From Atlantibacter hermannii (GTDB taxonomy: Bacteria; Pseudomonadota; Gammaproteobacteria; Enterobacterales; Enterobacteriaceae): a stretch of DNA of 64,000 bases. The DNA is taken from contig NZ_JAAATR010000018.1 of the NCBI RefSeq assembly GCF_009907385.1, forward strand, positions 124,001 through 188,000, read 5' to 3'. Positions 58,125 to 64,000 of the stretch are shown here, one piece after another. Positions within the stretch are counted from its first letter, which is position 1. Each line of letters begins with the position of its first letter. A program made the translations under genes and the position numbers. The notes under the pieces are model-generated. The model ran no database searches and was not told the origin of the DNA. It saw only the letters and a list, made by a program, of their open reading frames with translations.

Positions 58125-61100
58125 TTAGTTATTCCCCAGCAGATAACGGAAGTAGAGCTGCGCGGTGCTTTCGTTGTAATCGCCAAAGGTGTCGTACCCC
58201 ACCTGGCCGCCGATGGTCATGTCCTTATTGATTTTATAGTCGGCGGCGGCACGCAGGTTATAGCCCAGGCCGTTTTCGCTATTGCCGCTGTAATACGCCT
58301 CTTTGGCGAATCCGTTGGCGACGTAGTCTTCCAGCTGCGACTGCAGACGCTTGTCGCCAGGGAAGTAAGCGCTCTTGTCCTGAGTGTAGGACTGGTAACC
58401 CAGCGATGCCCCCACCGACATTTTCCAGTTGTCGAAGGTTTGAGAATAGTCGATGGGGAAAGAGACGCTGACGTAGTCCTGCGGGCTGAAATAGCCACCC
58501 TGGCCGTAGCTGAAGTAGCTCAGGTTTTTGGAGAAATCCATGTAGGTCATGCTGATGCCGGTTTTCAGCTCGCGGTCATCGGCGCGTAAAGGCCGCAGAT
58601 AAACCCCGGCTGAACCCGTCGCATTGCTGTTGCTCGGCACGTTTTCGCCCAGATAGTTATACAGGCCGAATCCGGCGTAAAAACCGGCATCGCCGTTGTC
58701 ATAGCTCAGTTGGGCGCTGCCGCCGTTTTTGGTGACCTGGCCCCACTTCTTGCCGCTGTATTTGTCTTCCACGCCCACATAGGAGAGCAGGCTGTCCACC
58801 ACCGCGCGGCGTTCGCCGGTAAGGATCAGCTTCAGATAGTCAGTTAACTGCGGCGACCACTGGATCCCGCCCACCACGGTGTTGAGATCCTGGCCGAGCG
58901 GCGTCGATCCTACGTCGATTTTGTACTGGTCCCCGGTGAGCGCCATGCCCACCTCCACGCCGGACGCTTTTTGCGATCCCTGGGACGGCACATCGATGGT
59001 GTCAAGATTAGGCCGGGTTGGCGGCGTGGTGGTGGAGGCGTTATAAATGCCTTGCGCCACTTCGCCCTGGATCAATGCCCCAGTACCAAAGCGGGTGCTC
59101 GCCTGTTCGGAAGCGCTACCGGCGTTCAGGCTAATCGGCGTGACGTTAATGTCAAAGCGCGAGTCGCCAAACGGCACCGTCGACCACTGGAGCGGCGATT
59201 TAATTTCGGTGAGTTTGCTGAGCCCGCTTTCGCCATCGCGCCCGCGCGCCGCCACGGAACCGCGCGTCCAGGTGGCGGTTTTCTCGGTGAGCTGCTCGAT
59301 CATGTTATCCACCTGACGCAGCGTACCGGCCTGGGCGCTCTCTATCGGCAGATCGGTGCGCACGGCGGCGGGCGGCGCGGTTTGCGGATTACGCGCCAGC
59401 TGCGCAACCTGCCACGGCATCGCCTGGCCATAGACTGACGGCGTGGTCGCTTCGCTGCGGCTGGCGGTGGTGATAAACGGGTTATCCGCCAGCGCCAGGC
59501 CGCCGAGCATCGGCGACGTGTCGCCGCCCGCGCCCTGCAGGCCTAACAGCTTTCCGCGCGCGGAACGCAGGTAGCTCATCGCCTGCTGATGGTTGCCTTG
59601 CGCTTCGGCGACGCGCGCCTGAAGCAGCAGGCGGTCCGGCGTGTCGTTGTTGCGCAGCCCTGCCGCCAGCTGGCGCGCGCGGTCGGTATTCCCTTCCGCC
59701 AGCGCCACGTCAATGGCCCCCACCCGGGCATCCTGCTGCGGGGTGTCGCGGGTTATCAGGTAGTCGTATACCACGCCAGCTTCTTTGTTCATTTTGCCGG
59801 ACTGGTACAGGCGCGCCATGGCGAACATCAGATCGGTATTTTGCGGATCGTTTTGCATGGCGCGGATCAGCTTGTCATACGCCGCCGCATAGTTACCCTG
59901 CACCCGTAGCCGGTCGGCTTCGTTAATCACGTAGCCCTGCTGAATATTCGCTAATTGCGTCGGGGTGCTGCGCGCCCGCAATTCCGGGTTGGCCAGCCAG
60001 GACTGCGCCTCGCCGCTGAGTCCGGCCTGGTTCAGCACCGTAATCTGGTCGGCATAGTCACCGGCATTACCCTGCACGCCACGGCGCATATTGTCGCGTA
60101 CCACGGTTACCGCGCCGCCCAGATCGCCGGTCTCTGCCAGCATCCGCGCCAGCTTGCCCGCGTCGGCGGGGCTTTGCGGCGGACGGGAAGCCAGCGCCTT
60201 GAGAGTATTGGCGGCGGCGACGGTATCGCCTTGCGCCAGGTAGCGCTCGGCGGTGGTCATTTGCAGGTTGTAGTTCACCCGCTGGGCCAGTTCGCGCATA
60301 TCGCTATTCTGGCTGGAGGCAGGAATACGCGACAGCAGAGTTTGCGCCTGCTGCCAGCCGTTGTTTTCACTGGCAAACAGCGCGGCGGAATAAAGCTGGG
60401 TATTGCTGGCGCCGGGCCGGAATGCCGGTGCCATAAGATTGGTGGCTTCGGCGCTGCGCCCCTGTTTTTGCAGCTGGCGAGCCAGATCGAGACGCAGCCA
60501 CGGATCGGAAGGGTAGCGCGCGACGCCCTGCTCCAGCAGCGCGATCGCCCGTTGGGTATCGCCGCTGGCCACCGCCTGCTGCGCCTGGCGGCGGATCGGA
60601 TCGGTGGGGTTGCCGCCGGAGACGCGCGGCTGTAAACGGGCCTGTAAACTGGCGGGCAGGGTTTGCAACACCGATTGCGCCTCGGCGGTTTTATTCTGCT
60701 CGCGCAACACGTAATAGAGATTCTCGCGGGCAGAGGCGTTATCCGCCTGCTCAGCGAGCACGCCGCGCAGCGCCTGCTCGGCCTCGGGATAGTTTTTATT
60801 GCGGCGCAGCACATCGGCGCGGAACAGCTTCGCCGCGATGCCGTGTTCGCCGCTCTGCTGGGCGAGGGGGGCGCTCAGGCTTAACGCCTGATTGACGTCG
60901 CCCTGTTTCAGCGCGTTCTGGGCGGCGGCGAGCTGGCCGTAAAACGCCGCATCCTCCGCCTGCTTTTTACGTTCGTCAGATTGCTCCCCGCCCAGGCTTG
61001 CCGCCCGGTTCAGGTACTGGGCGGCAGCGGCGTAATCGCCACGGCGCTGGGCAACATAGCCCATCCCCGCCAGCGCGTCGGCGTCTTCCGGATTCGCCTG

Positions 61101-61976
61101 TAGCACCTGCTCGAACTGGCCGCGCGCGACATCGGTATTGCCGGCATTCAGCGCGTCGAAGCCCTGTCCCCTGGCCGCGCCGCCGATATTGGTGCGGTAA
61201 TGGTTCTGAACATCGGTATCCTGCGGATGGCGCTGCAAAAAGGTCTGATAGTACGGCTCGTCGCCCGCGCGCGGCCCCAGCCACAGCAGCGCCTGGCGCA
61301 GGGCCGCGTCGGCGTCTTTACTGCCGCTGGCCATATTTTGCAGAATGTCGATCCCTTCCCGGCGGGTGGACTCCTGATAGGTCAACACCTTGCCTAATGC
61401 GATGCGCGCCGCGTTATCCTGCGGATATTGCGTCACGATCTGGCGCAGGCCGCTGACCGCTTGCGGATACAATGATTTATCCCCGGCCATGGTCAGATAG
61501 TATTCCGGCGCGAGGCTCTGCGGCGGTTCACCGCCCTTAAACAGGGTGTTCCAGGTATTGAGCGCCGCCGGGATATTGCCGCTTCTGGCCTGCTGGCGCG
61601 CCAGATCCAGCTGGCCGCGCGGCACCTGCTGAAGCTGTCTGGCGTTATCCAGCGCCTGGAGGTTCGGATCCTGCGGCGAGACCGCCGCCAGCCGTGCGCG
61701 CCACTGGGCGGCGGTTTTCAGATCGCCCGCCTGCTGCGCCCACAGCGCCATCAGGTACATGGCCTGGGTGTTATTGGCGTCCACCATCAGCACTTTGCGC
61801 AGCGACTCTTTCGCCAGGTCGTCATGGGATTTTTCATGCCAGTAATTGGCCTGGTCGAACAGCGCTTTCAGGGCGGGATTGTTGTCCGCCGCCTGGGCGG
61901 ACATCGCACCGACGGTCAAGCCGCCGAACAGGCAGAGTGTCGTCCATGGTCTGGCGGTATTTTTGTTGTGATTCAT
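58125..61976 (-). CDS. bcsC: Cellulose synthase outer-membrane subunit BcsC
   Basis: Export subunit for cellulose across the periplasm and outer membrane, 1283 residues from the ATG at 61976. A signal peptide (TTLCLFGGLTVGAMSAQAA) is followed by some 15-20 tetratricopeptide repeats (about 30-830; for example FEQVLQANPEDADALAGMGYVAQRRGDYAAAAQYLNRA) and a C-terminal BcsC beta-barrel (about 930-1283, ending in aromatic YFRYLLGNN). The start has AAAGGTGG seven bases upstream; the frame is open nine codons more. The gene lies 13 bases after bcsB and one base before bcsD. Confidence 0.95.
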   Translation of the reverse strand: MNHNKNTARPWTTLCLFGGLTVGAMSAQAADNNPALKALFDQANYWHEKSHDDLAKESLRKVLMVDANNTQAMYLMALWAQQAGDLKTAAQWRARLAAVSPQDPNLQALDNARQLQQVPRGQLDLARQQARSGNIPAALNTWNTLFKGGEPPQSLAPEYYLTMAGDKSLYPQAVSGLRQIVTQYPQDNAARIALGKVLTYQESTRREGIDILQNMASGSKDADAALRQALLWLGPRAGDEPYYQTFLQRHPQDTDVQNHYRTNIGGAARGQGFDALNAGNTDVARGQFEQVLQANPEDADALAGMGYVAQRRGDYAAAAQYLNRAASLGGEQSDERKKQAEDAAFYGQLAAAQNALKQGDVNQALSLSAPLAQQSGEHGIAAKLFRADVLRRNKNYPEAEQALRGVLAEQADNASARENLYYVLREQNKTAEAQSVLQTLPASLQARLQPRVSGGNPTDPIRRQAQQAVASGDTQRAIALLEQGVARYPSDPWLRLDLARQLQKQGRSAEATNLMAPAFRPGASNTQLYSAALFASENNGWQQAQTLLSRIPASSQNSDMRELAQRVNYNLQMTTAERYLAQGDTVAAANTLKALASRPPQSPADAGKLARMLAETGDLGGAVTVVRDNMRRGVQGNAGDYADQITVLNQAGLSGEAQSWLANPELRARSTPTQLANIQQGYVINEADRLRVQGNYAAAYDKLIRAMQNDPQNTDLMFAMARLYQSGKMNKEAGVVYDYLITRDTPQQDARVGAIDVALAEGNTDRARQLAAGLRNNDTPDRLLLQARVAEAQGNHQQAMSYLRSARGKLLGLQGAGGDTSPMLGGLALADNPFITTASRSEATTPSVYGQAMPWQVAQLARNPQTAPPAAVRTDLPIESAQAGTLRQVDNMIEQLTEKTATWTRGSVAARGRDGESGLSKLTEIKSPLQWSTVPFGDSRFDINVTPISLNAGSASEQASTRFGTGALIQGEVAQGIYNASTTTPPTRPNLDTIDVPSQGSQKASGVEVGMALTGDQYKIDVGSTPLGQDLNTVVGGIQWSPQLTDYLKLILTGERRAVVDSLLSYVGVEDKYSGKKWGQVTKNGGSAQLSYDNGDAGFYAGFGLYNYLGENVPSNSNATGSAGVYLRPLRADDRELKTGISMTYMDFSKNLSYFSYGQGGYFSPQDYVSVSFPIDYSQTFDNWKMSVGASLGYQSYTQDKSAYFPGDKRLQSQLEDYVANGFAKEAYYSGNSENGLGYNLRAAADYKINKDMTIGGQVGYDTFGDYNESTAQLYFRYLLGNN

Positions 61977-61989
61977 GTTGTTACCACCT

Positions 61990-64000
61990 TTACTCACTAT
62001 CATAATCCTGCGGATTCAGGCGCTTATGCGCACGTCTTTTCAGTAACGCGTACAGACTTAACCCTATCACGGTGGCGAACAGCAGCCCGACGATCGCCAG
62101 CAGCGCCGAATGCTGGTTGGCGTACCACACCACCATCATGTACCAGGGCATCTGCCCGCTGGGGAACTGCTGGCCGACACGGAAGCTGCGCACGCCGTTT
62201 TCATCGGTAATGATGGCCACGTCGCCGCGAATACCGGCATTGATGCGTGCCGAGTTCAGGTCGGTATACAGACGGGAAAGCTGATCGCCATTGCTGCCGA
62301 TCGCCATCACCACCAGCCGCGACGGGTTCCACTGGGAGCGGAAGCTCACGAACCCGCGCCAGGCTTCGTTCGAGGAGAAGTAGCGATCGGCATCAACGCC
62401 CGATGCGGTCCAGTCACCTTCAAGGTAGCGTTGGGCGGTTTGCCACATCGTCGGCTCGCGCACCCCAAAGGTATGTTCATTGACGGTAAATGGCGACTGG
62501 GCCAGCAGGGCGCGGTTGAACGCGTTCTGGTCGAGGGTAGAAACCGCCAGCACGTCGCTTTGGTTCAGGAACGCCAGGTTGGCGCCGCCTGAGGGCAGGC
62601 CAAACATCACGCGGTTATGGTACAGCGCGGTGCCGGTGGCGATACCGGAGCGGGCTGCCAAATCCAGCAGGGTGCCGACTTCGCTGTCCGCCGGGGTTTC
62701 TGGCAGCAGCAGCACGGTTTGCGAGAAATCCGCCAACCGGGTGAACGGGAAGGACGCGCCCACAAAGTAGGAGAGGTTCGGCAGCAGCGAAAAGTGGCGC
62801 GTTTTGCTCAAATCGATCCACGAATCTTCGTCGATGCGGCTCTTGATATTGTTGTTCAGCAGCACGCTACAGGGCGCGGCCTCTTTAGTTTCGATATTGA
62901 AATAGAGCGACAGCTGGTTATCACCGTAAATCAGATACGGCTCCAGCGGCACCCGGGCGCTTTCCTGGCGCGCGTCGCCGCCCAGCTTATGCCACAGCAT
63001 CTCCAGCAGACCCTGCTTGTTCACCGGCAGATTGCGTAAGAACGTGCCGTTAAAAGTCATGGAAAGGTAGGAGCGCTGGTCGTCGATCCAGCTTTCCGAC
63101 GGGAAGCGGTAGCCGATTTGCATCGGGATAGTCTCGCCGTCCCACAGGAACAGATCCGGCGCGGCGCGGAATGCCACGCGCAGCGGCTCATGCCAGATCC
63201 CGGAGACCGTCAGGCTTTGATCCTGGCGCATCAGCTCCACCAGGCGCACCGGACGATCGGTGGGGATCCAGCGCGGCGCGTCGTAGGGTTTACTGGTGGG
63301 GATGGTCTGGACATCTACCGGCATAAACGGCGACTGCACGTTGAAATCGCCACGGGTTAAGCGCGATGCCGCCGCGCGCAGTTGCTGGTCGTTATTACCG
63401 ATCACCAGCAGCAGTTTGTACACCGGGTTGCCGGGGTTATCGACGATTTGCAGGATCGGCGTGCTGGTTTCCGGCATCGTCAGGCCGCCGATGGTGTCGC
63501 CGGGTTTGCCGAACAGGATGCCGTTTTTCTCCGGCAGCTTGTCGCGCATCGCGTCGAAACGAATACCGCGATAGTCGGCCTGGATCCCCAACCACGACGC
63601 GACAATTGCCGCCGCGCTCACCTGTTCCGGCAGCAGTTTCGCCGGGAACGCGAAGGCGAGAGCGGTCGGCGTCATCTGCATCGGATCAAAGAACGGACGC
63701 GGGAAATGGCTGAGATCCGCGCCGATATTCAGCTGCTGGCCTTCCAGGTCCAGCCGGGTGTCCGGCATGATCGTCACCTGGTATTTATCAGAGAGATCGC
63801 GCAGGCACAGCAGGGCGTCGCCGTCGTTGATCTTAAAGCTGATGTTATTGCTGGATACCACCAGCGCCGCCGGGATCTCCAGTTGATAGTTCGAGACGTT
63901 GCTGTCCGAGGTGCCGAGCGGCACGGTGCCTAACGGCTGGCCGTTCATCATCAGTTGCAGAGTGGCGTTACGCGCCGCCATGTCCGGCGAGACTTTCAGG
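61990..64000 (-). CDS. bcsB: Cellulose synthase regulatory subunit BcsB (partial, N-terminus off window)
   Basis: Periplasmic, membrane-anchored subunit that guides the nascent glucan beside BcsA. The frame is open through the right edge (LKVSPDMAARNATLQL...), so the start is outside. About 669 residues are visible: carbohydrate-binding and flavodoxin-like domains (FPRPFFDPMQMTPTALAFAFPAKLLPEQVSAAAIVASWLG, YLIYGDNQLSLYFNIE) and a C-terminal transmembrane anchor (SALLAIVGLLFATVIGLSLYALLKRRAHKRL). bcsA should lie further to the right. Confidence 0.94.
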   Translation of the reverse strand, partial: LKVSPDMAARNATLQLMMNGQPLGTVPLGTSDSNVSNYQLEIPAALVVSSNNISFKINDGDALLCLRDLSDKYQVTIMPDTRLDLEGQQLNIGADLSHFPRPFFDPMQMTPTALAFAFPAKLLPEQVSAAAIVASWLGIQADYRGIRFDAMRDKLPEKNGILFGKPGDTIGGLTMPETSTPILQIVDNPGNPVYKLLLVIGNNDQQLRAAASRLTRGDFNVQSPFMPVDVQTIPTSKPYDAPRWIPTDRPVRLVELMRQDQSLTVSGIWHEPLRVAFRAAPDLFLWDGETIPMQIGYRFPSESWIDDQRSYLSMTFNGTFLRNLPVNKQGLLEMLWHKLGGDARQESARVPLEPYLIYGDNQLSLYFNIETKEAAPCSVLLNNNIKSRIDEDSWIDLSKTRHFSLLPNLSYFVGASFPFTRLADFSQTVLLLPETPADSEVGTLLDLAARSGIATGTALYHNRVMFGLPSGGANLAFLNQSDVLAVSTLDQNAFNRALLAQSPFTVNEHTFGVREPTMWQTAQRYLEGDWTASGVDADRYFSSNEAWRGFVSFRSQWNPSRLVVMAIGSNGDQLSRLYTDLNSARINAGIRGDVAIITDENGVRSFRVGQQFPSGQMPWYMMVVWYANQHSALLAIVGLLFATVIGLSLYALLKRRAHKRLNPQDYDSE

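Noticed and set aside
59955-60635. Plus-strand frames of 100-226 codons opposite bcsC.
   Set aside because: High-GC shadows of the repetitive TPR region; translations are Arg/Gln-rich without known motifs.

Overview
The window is chromosomal DNA of a GC-rich member of the Enterobacteriaceae, most like Enterobacter, Kosakonia or Klebsiella. The backbone has E. coli order through the origin-distal end and 0-minute region: ettA-slt-trpR-yjjX-gpmB-rob-creABCD-arcA-yjjY-yjtD-thrLABC-yaaA-yaaJ-talB-mog-satP-dnaKJ-nhaAR-rpsT-ribF-ileS-lspA-fkpB-ispH-rihC. Protein sequences closely match the E. coli products as I remember them. Species assignment is an inference; no search was possible. E. coli genes missing from these intervals include yaaX, yaaW, yaaI and the mokC/sokC and IS region near nhaA.

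Layout. (1) 1-6977: autoinducer-2 uptake locus, lsrACDB leftwards (lsrB cut by the window edge) and lsrRK rightwards, with a pair of similar candidate LsrR operators between them. (2) 7022-9053: a zinc-type alcohol dehydrogenase-family reductase divergent from a LysR regulator. (3) 9082-46707: conserved backbone, with an MHS-type transporter inserted between mog and satP and a decayed DeoR-family regulator between nhaR and rpsT. (4) 46750-53706: a carbohydrate cluster made of two cupin sugar-phosphate isomerases (rightwards), a divergently oriented isomerase plus four-protein mannose-family PTS operon, and a MalI-like LacI regulator. Near-identical 17-bp operators lie before all three transcription units, and a perfect CRP half-site pair lies in the regulator promoter region. 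(5) 53713-56138: MFS transporter and VOC protein divergent from a DeoR regulator. (6) 56139-56650: AT-rich DNA with one probable small membrane protein. (7) 56651-64000: cellulose synthase operon of the BcsD-containing type (bcsB partial, bcsC, bcsD, bcsZ-like endoglucanase), leftwards.

How the genes work together. The lsr genes import AI-2, phosphorylate it and derepress themselves. CreBC/CreD and ArcA are global regulatory systems. The thr operon makes threonine under leader attenuation. dnaKJ is heat-shock controlled by a visible sigma-32 promoter. ribF-ileS-lspA-fkpB-ispH is a tight essential-gene operon. The best candidate for an undescribed system is region 4: a PTS for an unknown sugar coupled to three isomerase-family enzymes in one LacI/CRP regulon. 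One of these enzymes is a class I phosphomannose isomerase carrying an extra N-terminal domain that resembles a P-loop kinase lacking its Walker A lysine. No tRNA, rRNA, CRISPR array, intact insertion sequence or prophage was seen.
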